A stretch of DNA of 64,000 bases from Eleusine coracana subsp. coracana (lineage: Eukaryota; Streptophyta; Magnoliopsida; Poales; Poaceae). The stretch is from positions 12,120,501-12,184,500 of the forward strand of contig CM064417.1 in assembly GCA_032690845.1 (NCBI GenBank), written 5' to 3'. The position numbers and the translations under genes are program-made. Below, piece after piece: positions 34,655 through 45,878 of this stretch (its first letter is position 1; each line of letters begins with the position of its first letter). The notes below the pieces were generated by a model. It was not told the DNA's origin, ran no database searches, and saw nothing but the letters and a program-made list of their open reading frames with translations.

Positions 34655-34782
34655 TTTTTTTTTTTTAGATAAAACCCACCTTGGAACAACCTTCTAGAGG
34701 CAGGTGCGGGACAGGGGATCGAATCCTAGCCGACGCAGACGCACCCATGCGTCGTTGCCACTAGGCCACAGACCCATCTGCA
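34655..34782 (-). mobile_element. tRNA-derived SINE, 128 bp, minus strand
   Basis: On the minus strand it starts at 34782. It carries a tRNA-like A box (TGGCCTAGTGGC) and B box (GGATTCGATCC) and ends in about 12 A (the T run at 34655-34666). A perfect 14-bp target duplication ATGCATTGTCATGG lies at 34641-34654 and 34783-34796. Length, internal pol III promoter and tail all fit a SINE. It is not a functional tRNA, because no cloverleaf can be completed. Confidence 0.85.
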
Positions 34783-34799
34783 ATGCATTGTCATGGTCA

Positions 34800-36658
34800 T
34801 GGTTGTATAAGAAACTTTCTGTATACCAAAAGCAGAATGGCTATTGTGGAACGTGTTTGGTCTTTCTTTCACCGGCTTTTCCTGCTCAATTTGCATGGAA
34901 CATGACCTTGTCACGTCTGTGTCTCTTTGTCACAATACTTTGTCGAAACAAAGATAAAAAAAACCTAGGCTGCCGGTCAAGACCGCCTCAACGGCTTTGT
35001 CTTAAGAAAAATGACCTTCTCACGCAAGTCTAGAAAATTGTTAAACCCCCTCCTCCTGACATAGTGACCTATTGTTTAACCTGTGTGAAACTTTTACAGT
35101 GCACGACCTTTAAATCAGGAGCCACGCCCGTACCGATAGGCTCCAGATAGAATCTTACACACGCTTTGGCATAGAAAAAAGATGAGAAATTATTTTAATA
35201 TAGTCCAAAAAATTCACTACCACTAAGTATCAAATATAGGAGGTAGGAGGTGCTACTAAGGCTCCTTATCCCTAAGTTAAAGGCCCGAAACAAAGATAAA
35301 ACAGGCGACAAGTGCTGAAGTGGCTGATCGATCTCGCAAAAAATTGATCGATAAAGCAGAAAAGTCGACCGAAAACTATTTTTACTATAATACACAAGGT
35401 CGGTTTTTACGATAAACTGGACGTCCGATAAAACCGGTAAACTGGACCGAACCGGTGTCACTGAAAACTACAAAAGCCACCCGGTTTTCAGCGGTTTTTG
35501 AACCTATGTTTATGAGTCCGCGACCGTCGAGCCAAGCCGGGTCCATATCGCGCCCGGAACTGCGGTCTTTGATTTCCGTGGAGCATCTCCTCCGCTGGCG
35601 ACTCTCATTCCATGACGCCTTGACGCAATCAGTTCAATCATGGAATCTACGAAGGGGCGGGGCCGTCGTCCGGAGCCCGTGAGTTGGTTAATTTCCGCCG
35701 ATTCGTGCAGTCCGGCTGAGCACCGGCGCAAAGCAGCCCCGGCCGACATGACAATAAGGCGCTGCAAATCCTGCACTCGCATGCACGGCGGCAGGCCAAA
35801 AAAAAAAAATCCAGCGAATCTGATGCGAGACACGTCGGATCCACGCTAGCGGTCCCGGACAAATATCACAGTGGGGACGACGCCGGTATCAGTACACTGT
35901 ACACGGCACGAATTAAGAGAGGGCGTTGGGGGTTGGGAAGAGTGTGCGTGCTCGCCGCCATGGAGGTTGAGCAGAAAGTGCACGCGTTTCCGGTAATACA
36001 ACTGTGTACTCTGCTGGGATCACCAACCAAGCCGGGCGGAGAAAATAGGCCCTCTCCTCGATCATCCTGGAACTGGAGACAGTCTCTCTCTAGTGTTGCG
36101 TGCGCACATGCATGTAATCGTGTTCTTTTGCTCTGCGGATCATATTTCTGATCTGTGTGTCGTAACTTGTAACCATACGTCGTGTGACTATGATTGACTA
36201 TTTAACTATGCAGACAAGACATGCGTTACATACATGCCTGCGTGTCGGGCTTCAGGAACGAAGAACACATATTGGTGGGTACGCGTCGGTGGATCTCGCA
36301 CGTGACTGGACCCGGCGTCAGTTGCCGCTATCTTTACACCGCTGCTATCAGTGATAATAACGCTCAGTACATGGACAGAAGGAACATTGCTCGCTGCTAC
36401 TTTTGTCACCTGCTTCATTTGGGTTACGTTCACTACACTCGTTTGCACAAATGAGCAAATGACAATTGTATGTTTGGTGAAGTTTAGAACGAGGAACGCA
36501 TTCGTGTTTCAAGGGCAACCCGCGTCGGTGGGTGCTCACCGGCCGGAATGATATCCTTTCATCGCTGGCTGAACGTGACCGTGGCAGTGTCTTTGCCCGT
36601 TTTGGCAGCATGTTGGTGCGTAGGCCAGACAAGATAGCCAAGGGACACACGACATGTG
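34800..36658. other. intergenic sequence upstream of the beta-xylosidase gene
   Basis: No supported gene. Near 35400-35500 there is ACCGGT/AACCGG-rich sequence like that in the insertion at 12946-13136. Frames of 60-120 codons around 35455-36550 overlap each other on both strands and show no family signature. Confidence 0.35.
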
Positions 36659-36729
36659 TAAACAGCCAGATCTCCAGAATTGCAGCCACATTTTTTTCTT
36701 TTGGCCGTCGTATAAACAGCCAGATCTCC
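36659..36729 (+). promoter_or_regulatory. duplicated 17-bp motif at the beta-xylosidase core promoter
   Basis: TAAACAGCCAGATCTCC occurs at 36659-36675 and at 36713-36729, 54 bp apart. The second copy begins inside the TATAAA box. The flanks differ, so this is either a short local duplication or a repeated regulatory site. Confidence 0.55.
36711..36716 (+). promoter_or_regulatory. TATA box of the beta-xylosidase gene
   Basis: TATAAA lies 89 bp upstream of the first ATG (36800), giving an expected leader of about 55-60 bp. Confidence 0.6.
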
Positions 36730-36799
36730 GTCACACACTGTTCACTCCTCCTCCAGCAGCCGGCCCCAAAGCAAAGCGCGCGGCCGCCGAGAACAGAGG

Positions 36800-39397
36800 A
36801 TGCCGCGTCTTGCCACCGCAATGGCATCGTCGGCATCCTCGTTCCGGCTGCTCCTCGCTCTCCTGTGCGTCATGTCTTGGTCTTCCGCGGCGGCCAATAA
36901 TGGTGATGGCTTGGTGGCGGGCCGCGGTCCGATCGGCACCAACGGCAAGAACTACACCAAGGTTTGCGACCCGGCCCGGTTCGCGTCCCTGGGCCTGGAC
37001 ATGTCGTCGTTCCGCTACTGCGACTCCTCCCTCCCGTACGCCGCCCGCGTGCGCGACCTCGTCGGCCGTCTGACCCTGCAGGAGAAGGTGGACAACCTTG
37101 GCGACCATGGCAAGGGCGCCCCGCGCGTGGGGCTACAGCCCTACATGTGGTGGGGCGAGGCCCTGCACGGCGTTTCCGACACTGGGCCCAAGGGCACCTG
37201 GTTCGGCGACGTGGTACCCGGAGCCACCAGCTTCCCGCTCGTGCTCAACAGCGCCGCCTCCTTCAACGAGACGCTGTGGCGTGCCGTGGGTCAAGTGGTC
37301 TCCACGGAGGTCCGTGCCATGTACAACCTGGGCCACGCGGAGCTGACGTACTGGAGCCCCAACATCAACGTGGTCCGCGACCCTCGGTGGGGCCGCGCGT
37401 CCGAGACCCCCGGCGAGGACCCGCTCCTCGTCGCCCGCTACGCCGTCAACTTCGTCCGCGGGATGCAGGACATCATCATCAACGGCAATGGAAATGGAAA
37501 TGGAAGGGATGATGACTCCGACCCGTTCGCGCGGCGGATCAAGGTGTCCAGCTGCTGCAAGCACTTCACGGCGTACGACGTGGACAAGTGGTTCGACGCG
37601 GACCGGCTGACGTTCGACGCCCGCGTGACGGAGCGCGACCTCGCCGAGACCTTCAACTTTCCCTTCGAGGCCTGCATCCGCGAGGGCGACGCCAGCTGCG
37701 TCATGTGCTCCTACAACCGCGTCAACGGCGTGCCCGCCTGCGCCGACCACCGCCTGCTCACCAGGACCGTGCGCCAGCAGTGGCAGCTGCACGGGTACAT
37801 CGTCTCCGACTGCGACTCGGTCCGCGTCATGGTGCGCGACGCGAAATGGCTCAACCTCACCGGCGCGGAGGCCGCCGCCGCGGCCATGAAGGCCGGGCTC
37901 GACCTCGACTGCGGCATGTTCTGGGAGGGCGCGCAGGACTTCTTCACCACGTACGGCGTCGATGCCGTGAAACAGGGGAAGCTCGCGGAGGCGGACGTGG
38001 ACGAGGCGTTGGGGAACAACTACCTCACGCTCATGCGGCTCGGGTTCTTCGACGGCGCGCCGGAGTTCGACGGGCTTGGAGTCGGAGACGTGTGCAGCGG
38101 GGAGCATAAGGAGCTGGCGGCCGATGCGGCCAGGCAAGGGATGGTGCTGCTCAAGAACGAGGCGGGACGGCTACCGCTGGACGACTCCTCCGCCAACAAC
38201 AACAAGGTAGTGCGGTCGGTGGCGCTGGTGGGACTGATCCAGCACATCAATGCCACCGATGTCATGCTCGGAGACTACCGAGGCAGACCGTGCAGCGTCG
38301 TCACGCCGTACGACGGTATACGCAAGATGGTCAGCGCCACGCACCTGCACCCCTGCGACAGCGGCGCGTGTGCCGCGCCGGGAGCCATGGCGCTGATGAA
38401 CACGGTGGACGCGACCATCGTCATCGCGGGGCTCAACATGAGCGTGGAGCGGGAGAGCAACGACAGGGAGGACCTCCTCCTGCCGTGGAACCAGACCGGC
38501 TGGATCACCGCCGTCGCCGCCGCGTCCCCGGACCCCATCGTCCTCGTCATCATGTCCGCCGGCGGCGTCGACGTCTCCTTCGCGCAGAACGACCCCAAGG
38601 TCGGGGCCATCGTATGGGCAGGGTACCCCGGCGAAGAAGGCGGCACGGCCATCGCCGACGTCCTCTTCGGAAAACACAACCCAGGTACATTTTTTTTGTT
38701 TTCATTTCATCGCAATGCACATCCGTTCCTTGATGACGTATAATTGTGAACATTTGGATCGCGAAACGTAACAGGAGGAAGGCTGCCGCTGACGTGGTTC
38801 AACAACGACTACATCAGCAAGATCCCGATGACGTCCATGGCGCTCCGCCCCGACGCCGAGCACGGGTACCCGGGACGGACATACAAGTTCTACTCAGGCT
38901 CGGACGTGCTCTACCCGTTCGGCCACGGACTCAGCTACACCACCTTCACCTACAACTCCACCACCACGGCCGCCTCGGCCACTCTCAAGATCGCCGACCA
39001 GGATCACTGCAAGCCGCTCACCTTCAAGCCAGGCGTGCAATCGCCTCCCTGCCCGGGCGTCGACGTGGCAGCGCACACGTGCGACGAGAAGGTCAGCTTC
39101 ACCCTCACCGTCTCCAACACCGGCGGCGTGGCCGGCGCCCACGTGGCCGCGCTGTACACCGCGCCGCCGCCGGAGGTGGACGAGGCGCCGATCAAGCAGC
39201 TCGTGGCGTTCCGGAGGGTGTTCGTGCCCGCCGGCGCCAACGTCGACGTCGCGTTCGACCTGAACGTGTGCAAGGCGTTCGGGATCGTCGAGAAGACCGC
39301 CTACACCGTCGTTCCGGCGGGGACCAGCACGGTGCTCGTCGGAGACGGCGCCACGTCGCTGTCGTTCCCGGTCAAGGTCGACCTGGCGGTGTCGTAG
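36800..39397 (+). CDS. secreted beta-D-xylosidase (GH3)
   Basis: Removes xylose from xylan or arabinoxylan oligosaccharides in the apoplast. Two exons (36800-38684 and 38775-39397) give 835 residues from the first ATG. A second in-frame ATG at 36821 (MASSASSFRLLLALLCV) gives a cleaner signal peptide and may be the real start. The GH3 N-terminal barrel begins near residue 60 and includes LTLQEKVDNLGDHG, WWGEALHGVS, YWSPNINVVRDPRWGRASET and KHFTAYDVDKW. The likely nucleophile is Asp337 in YIVSDCDSV. The GH3 C-terminal domain follows (ARQGMVLLKNEAG, VWAGYPGEEGG). Exon 2 opens with GRLPLTWF, contains YPFGHGLSYT, and ends in a fibronectin-III-like domain. An (NG)n run near residue 235 is unusual and comes from an AATGGA repeat. 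One intron is few for this family. Confidence 0.96.
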
Positions 39398-40606
39398 ACT
39401 GTCGTCCATTCTTTCTTCCCAATCATTGTTAGGGAGTTCATCATCATTGGTTGATTTTACTGAGGACACTGCAAACGATTATTACATCTAGCGACCAAGA
39501 GTCATACCATACTAGCAAGTGTAATTACCTCGTTACACCGTGCTGTAAAAACAGGACATTGATCCATTCACGTCAACAAGTGCTACTGATTCGATGACAG
39601 ATCGTACTCTGTTTCACGGGGATACAAACACGTGATGCGTGTTAGCCAATAGCCATGGGTGGCTCGTGACTTTGTGTTGTAATGTTGCATTTACTTCTCT
39701 CGCTCACGTGACACTGTTCGCTTGTTCAGAATATACTGTAATTTGGTCCCAACCAGGGATCCTGCAGCAGGCTCAGGACATCATCTCTGTTCTGCACTGT
39801 ATAGGTCCCATTTGTGGTACTGCCTGCTCTGTTTTCTGGCCATTCTTCTTTACTACGCTCAGGATTATAAAGATGATGTTATTTTTTATTATAAAGATGA
39901 TGTTTATGTGTATTGGTACTCCTACTTTGTACTCAGAGTTCAAAAGGTTGAATGCACCTATTGTACAACATGTAACATCAAGAAATGCTACAACATATCA
40001 ATCTTTCATGTGAAACTAACTATATGAATTCATCTGAAGTCGCTATTAGTTTCTCATCCCCATATGAGTATGACAGATTGGTTTGAAATAGGTTCTATTG
40101 GTGAGGCATGCCAGGACAACAACTTGAACCTGTTGTTCGATATGGTGTATTTGTATGACTCTTTCTTCATGGTGTCAGCATCACATTTGATATTCTGTCT
40201 TTGACTTCATGTATTTTTTTTTTAAAAAAAAATCATTTCAAAACTCATAGTGGTTTGCAGTTACCGTGTGAGATTTATCTGAAAGTGCTCGAGGTTTTAT
40301 TCAGTTCTGTGGTATGCATCACTAAACATTTGAAAACTCCCTTGCACGTTAAATATGTTCACATTATTGGTTTTATATTCCTGTAAATTCTCTGAAAATA
40401 TGGCCAGTTGGGCCTCTCAATAACAATGGCCGGTGTGTGTGTGTATGTTTATGCTATCCTAGAGAGTCGAGCCCAGTCCGCTTTGTATCTGGGCTGGACT
40501 GAAACTGTTCGATGGAGGGCGTTTGGGCCATAGTCTGTCAGAGATGCTGGGAAGAGTAGGAACGATTTTGTGAAGTTATACGTTGTTTTGTACACACACG
40601 CATGCA
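39398..40606. other. intergenic sequence after the beta-xylosidase gene
   Basis: Contains the xylosidase 3' UTR. No gene is recognised; only short frames and A/T tracts are present. Confidence 0.4.
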
Positions 40607-41275
40607 AGCAATAGGGATGTGGTGTGTAGCCCGATGTGTTATGCACCCGACGGATATAGGCGTGGGTCTAATTTTTCACTCATGGGTGTTATCCGCACCC
40701 GACCCGACAAACACGGGTGTAGGTAGGAATGACAGTGGCCGGATTTGGATCAGATGGAGCAAAAACCCACCCACCACGAAAAATATTTCGGGTGGAAATT
40801 GACACCCACACCAGCACCCACGGATGTGAATTGAGAACCACAACCGCACCCACCGGGTTTCGGGTAGGTGTCGGGTGCCCATCGGATTTCATATGTAATA
40901 TAAAAAACATCTCAAAATAAGTATTTTAATGAGATCAACATAAATGCACAATGTCTATATATGTCACAACAATCAACAAAAATGAGTCATGGATATATAT
41001 TTAGGTAATTGTACATAAAATCTTAATAATTTAGTCATCACTCTCATCATATTTATATTTATTTAGGGTTAGCTTATTATGAGATGAGACTAAATTTTGT
41101 ATTTGAGTATGTTTTAGGACCCATCAGGTCACCCATGGGTGAGAAATAAAATCCGCACCCACATCCGTGTTTATCGGATCGGATGCGGGTGACACCCATG
41201 GATGAAAAATTAGACCCACGTTCGCACCCGTCGGGTGTAAAACCCATCGGGCTCCACACCCATGGGTGAAATTGC
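40607..41275. mobile_element. inverted-repeat element rich in GGGTGC/CACCC words, about 670 bp
   Basis: The left arm, from about 40625, reads AGCCCGATG...CACCCGACGG...GTGGGTCTAATTTTTCA. It recurs in reverse near the right side (41190-41275) with the same order of words over about 100 bp. Inside are further CACCC/GGGTG repeats and an AT-rich centre (40900-41090). I could not find a clean target duplication, so the boundaries are approximate and the class is unassigned. Confidence 0.55.
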
Positions 41276-44200
41276 CATTACTAGGTGTAGGTGTGAGTTT
41301 TATTTCTTTATATAACCTAGCTTGTCTCTGGTAAAATTAAGGAAGATATAATTTTTTAAGCTAAAAAATACGGGAGTACAATATAAATAATCCCATCACG
41401 TACCATGAAAGCCTTAACACTATACCAAACTTTTAATCGCTCATATTCAGAGTGGAGCCGGCAGAAACAATTCAGGATCTTCCTCGGCCAAACCAAATTC
41501 TTCAGATGGCAGCCGGCCGGCAAGCTTGCCTCGACACAGCACGCACCTGAAGCGACAAGCGTATCCAGAAAAGCAGCGAAGTTTCTTCGGCAATCCCTGT
41601 CCTGTCACACCACACTACACCAATCAATCGACCGTGGCCAGCGCTGTCATCAACTGCGCTGCAATTCGTGGGCGGCCATGCATCAACTCCCGAACGGGAA
41701 TGAGCCACGGACACCACCATGATCGCTTGCTTCCCTGGTCACCTGATCGCCGGCCCGGCTCTTTTCGTTGACGCTGATATGTCAGGCAAAAGTGAAAGCT
41801 GTTGGTGCGTGACTCGTCGACCGATTGGTGGTTAGAAGCTTTGCTTAGGTAAGATGATTGCCGCACAGACGCGTCGCCGCGTCAGCGTAATGATCAGAGT
41901 CATGTACGCTTCGCCGGAACGGAACGGTGATGTGCACGGCAATTCGGGCATTAACTCCGGGGAGTTCTTGTCGCATCAGACCGCGGTGGGCAGGACGGAT
42001 GAGTTTGAAATGGATGGCGCTGGCTCATCATTTGCACGTGTACAATGCAAATACGAAATATACATGCATCATCTCCCTGCCGTGCTGTTAACTTGTAGTA
42101 TACACTTATGCGTATACTTGTAGAACAAATTATTTGCATACTAGTATTGCTTGTATATGTATGTGCTGCGTACTCCTGGACGTTCGCACGCGCTGACAGC
42201 TGCCTTCTCCTTGATTTGGGAGATTCCTATTCCGTTTTTGCCATGGCAGCTAGCTGGGAGACGATAGGCGGCGCACCGCGAATTGAATCGACGGTTGATG
42301 ATGTACGCGCGCGGCACGAGCGTTCTCGTTGGCTGCGCCTGCGCGGCGCATCGGAGTAAAGTGGCTGGCTACTAGGCCACCGATCTGAGTCGAGCTGAGC
42401 TGGAGCGCAAACACGTACTACTACACATACGACCTACACCGGCCGATTCATCACTTCATCTCAGCCGAGTCGCCGCCGTTTGTTGGTTTGGTTGGGCAAG
42501 GTGGCGGCGCTTTGCCGATGGCAGCTGGGTTGAGTGCGTCGTGTGATTGGCATTTGTAGTAGCCGCTTGGCTAGGCTAGCTAGGTCATCCTGAAACGGCC
42601 AAGGGACTTTCTTTGCTTGCACGAGTTCATTTCATCCAGCCGTTTTCAGGGAACACCTTTTCTTCTGCCTGCTTTTGTGATTTCTTGGGTGCTCGTCGGT
42701 CTTTATTTAAGGGTCCTTTTTTAAAAGGAAATGTCAAAGTGCTCTCTGCCCATGCATTATAGAACGAATATAGAAAAAGGTCTTCACTCACCATGCATTC
42801 GTATTTGACCAAAACTGGACAAGACTGAAGGTACTACGCTACTATCTACCTGGACTACTACTACTCCCACACTACTCCAGAGTTCAGACGGCCTTTTTTT
42901 TTTTTTGGCTTACTGTGTCTGACCTTGGAAAAAATTTCACTGATACAAATCAATATATATGCAGCAAAAAAATATTCTAGTGAGAGGGTAAATATTGATG
43001 TTACCTAAAAAATGATCTTGCGCGAGTTGCTTTGCTCAATGAGCTAGTCGTTTAAGGCATACTACTCCTACATACTCCCAGCAACAGGGTGTAAGCAATA
43101 AACTCAAGTACATAAGCAAAAGGGTGTGGGAAAAGCAACGGCAGATAGAGAATGGTTCAAATCAATGCTACAAGACCCCGATCTTGAAACGACTTAATCA
43201 GCATTTGAAGGTGACGTGTTTAATGAAAATGATAAGTTGCAATTATAGCATAGCTATGCAATGATTTGGGGAAAACCAAATCAAATGCTCAATTCATTGA
43301 AGCCATGATAAATAGGATATTAAAAGCATTTGATTCATACATTTATATGGGGCAATAGCGTTTCGACCACAGTCATATCGGTGGAAACCTTGTGGAGTCG
43401 TGTGTATGTTGGACTGCTACTCTAGAGTCCAAAGAGCCTTTCTCTTTGGCTGATTGTGATCTGATCTTTGAAACATTCCATTGATAGAACTATATATGTG
43501 GCAAATACTAGTATGTGTAGATATGGGTGTTCTTGAAAAAATAATCGTGCACAAATTTCCATTGCTAGTTCTTCCAAGAATATATAAAAACGGCTGCTAT
43601 AAGCAAGAAACTCCTAGAAAATAGTGATAAGGTGCAATTACAGACTATGCAATGATTGGGCCAAAAACAAATCAACATGCTCATTGTTGTGTATTTCGAT
43701 TCCAGACATCCATGATAGATATGCGATTTAAAGTAGTTGATTAACCTAGATGACCATTTCTAAATAGTTTAGAAAGCTACGGTGCATTTCACTCTTGAAT
43801 AAATAATAGTGCATTTTACAGTTAGATTTTGGAAATCGCTATATTTTGTGATGGACCAAAATGTGTCAGGAGTGGTATGCAAACTTCCGTTGCCTAATGC
43901 CTAGTTACTTCAGGCATAAGACGGACCACTTTTAGTAAAAAAAAAAAACTAAAAAGCAGCACACTTGATGATTATAGCTTGAGCTAGCACTCCTTTGAGA
44001 ATCCAAAACAAAATTGCTCAGTTTGTTGCACAATTCTGTTTGGACTCTAGTTGAAGAAGCTTTATACATATAGTGATGCTAAAAGCAATTGATTCGTTAA
44101 TAAGTGATGACTTTCCTGATTTGGAGCACGTAGCACCACGATTTGCAGGAAGATTTGAAAACCACTACGGCAGGTCTGACAAAGCAAAAGCTCGTCATTG

Positions 44201-45671
44201 TAGAATGGGAGGACTCTTTTTGTAGGAAATTTATTCGTCATGCCAGAACACATAAATGGCTTCTGAAAATTTCAAAAACAATTTTTTTGTTTCATCTTAA
44301 TAAACGGGCAATTTTATAGGATTTCATATGTTTTATTTTTCCGGATTTAAGGAGTGTCAAGAAAAGAAGAGAAAAAGACTCGACGTCATGTTGTTTGTAT
44401 TTATTTAAGTTTGGACGTTACATGGCACAGCTACCTGTTTAAAAACAAGATATTTTTGCAAGGATTCGGTATCAAAACTTTATAGGCAGGAGTGTTTACG
44501 TTACATGGAACTAGTCGCACTTCCTAATCCCTTCTTCCACTAATCAAGGACCATGTTTCAGTTTCTTTTCTTTTTTTTCATTTTTTGACACGCTTCATCA
44601 ATTTCTACATTGTCGAAAGGGAATGGCCACATCGATGAACCTAGTCCTATTTCTGGGTCAAGGTGCATGCCTACTAAATTGAGAATCCAGGGTAGCGTCT
44701 CGCGATGGCTGGAGGCTGGAGCAGTGAGTGCATGGTCAATGAAAGTGTAGTGCGTTCTATCCGACGCGAGAGTTTGCAGTTTCTGGGCGAATCACATGAT
44801 GACGTTCCCTCGTGTCACACACGCATGAAGCACCGAACGAAAAGAACGGCATGGCGCTTTTAGAGCGCGCCTCTTTTTGGAACGGTTTCGGTTCGTGCCG
44901 TCCTCCTCCTCGTCCATGTTGCATCGAGCTGATGAGGATGGCATAACAAGACCACGCGCCAGCGTAACACGCCCTGATGACACGACACACGCGCGCGCGT
45001 TTGGACACGGGCTCAGTCGGACAGCCGAACAAGAAACCGCTCAGATCAACGTTCACGACCTCAGAACGTCACGACCACGACGCAAAACGAGATGCCGCTT
45101 ATACTGTGTGCTTATTACTTCCGTCCTGAATGGATCGGTTCGGAGTATCTCGTATCTCAAACGAAATGTTACGCATCCTTCAGATATTGAAATCTTTGTT
45201 TCAAATCTAGTACCACTACGGCTGGATGGAACTGGAACGCATCATGAATTTCAAATGGGACGGTGTCGCTCCCCAGTGATGAGAAGACGGAATTCAAACA
45301 CGGCAACACTCTTTGGTTGGGCAAGGCGGCGTGACAGCTTTGCCTGTGGGAGCCGGGAGCATCAGAGATTGATCGGCCGCACACGTTTGTTGGTGACAGT
45401 TAAGCAGAGCCAGCTGCGCTCGTGTAGCAGCCAGACCTAGCAAAAGCTAATGCATGCGGTGTGACGTGTCCTCGATTTGGTATGCGTTCCGCTTCAATGC
45501 ACACGCGCGCTGGATTCCCCAAGTTTGCTTGTGCAGGAGTACTCACTCCCTTTTTCTGTTGTTACCAGGTTTCACTGCCGCAAGTCATCTCGATCGCCCC
45601 CTTCTCCGTCATTCCGTCATCAGTCAGGTCACTTGGAACCTGGCCGCTCTTTCCCTCTCTGACCAAGCACC
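41276..45671. other. intergenic sequence before the transporter gene
   Basis: No supported gene. Overlapping short frames on both strands (for example 44757-45056 minus and 44877-45440 plus) lack family similarity. The final about 250 bp are CT-rich and probably promoter and leader. Confidence 0.4.
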
Positions 45672-45679
45672 TATATATA
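45672..45679 (+). promoter_or_regulatory. candidate TATA box of the WAT1-type transporter gene
   Basis: TATATATA lies about 207 bp upstream of the start codon, implying a leader of roughly 175 bp rich in CT words. Confidence 0.5.
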
Positions 45680-45878
45680 CGCACACATTCTCTCGTCTCC
45701 CCTTCACCTATTACGCAGTGGCAGTAGTAGCTTCTCCAGTCGGTGATCAATACCACCGCCCCCAAGCAAATCCCATCTCTGTCTCTGTCTAGCTCTGATC
45801 TCTCATCAAGAGCTAGTTGTTCGTGTGTGCTACCATCGATTACTGAACACCAGAGAGAGCAAAGCTAGGGGTGCGGCC

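Noticed and set aside
34704..34770. tRNA-like B box suggesting a tRNA gene
   Set aside because: It belongs to a SINE with A tail and target duplication; a cloverleaf cannot be formed.
35933..36151. ATG-started frame before the xylosidase promoter
   Set aside because: It lacks any known domain and overlaps other frames; a short exon followed by a donor is possible but unsupported.
37133..38137. 334-codon minus-strand frame
   Set aside because: It is antisense to the beta-xylosidase exon and results from its GC-rich third positions; no family resemblance.
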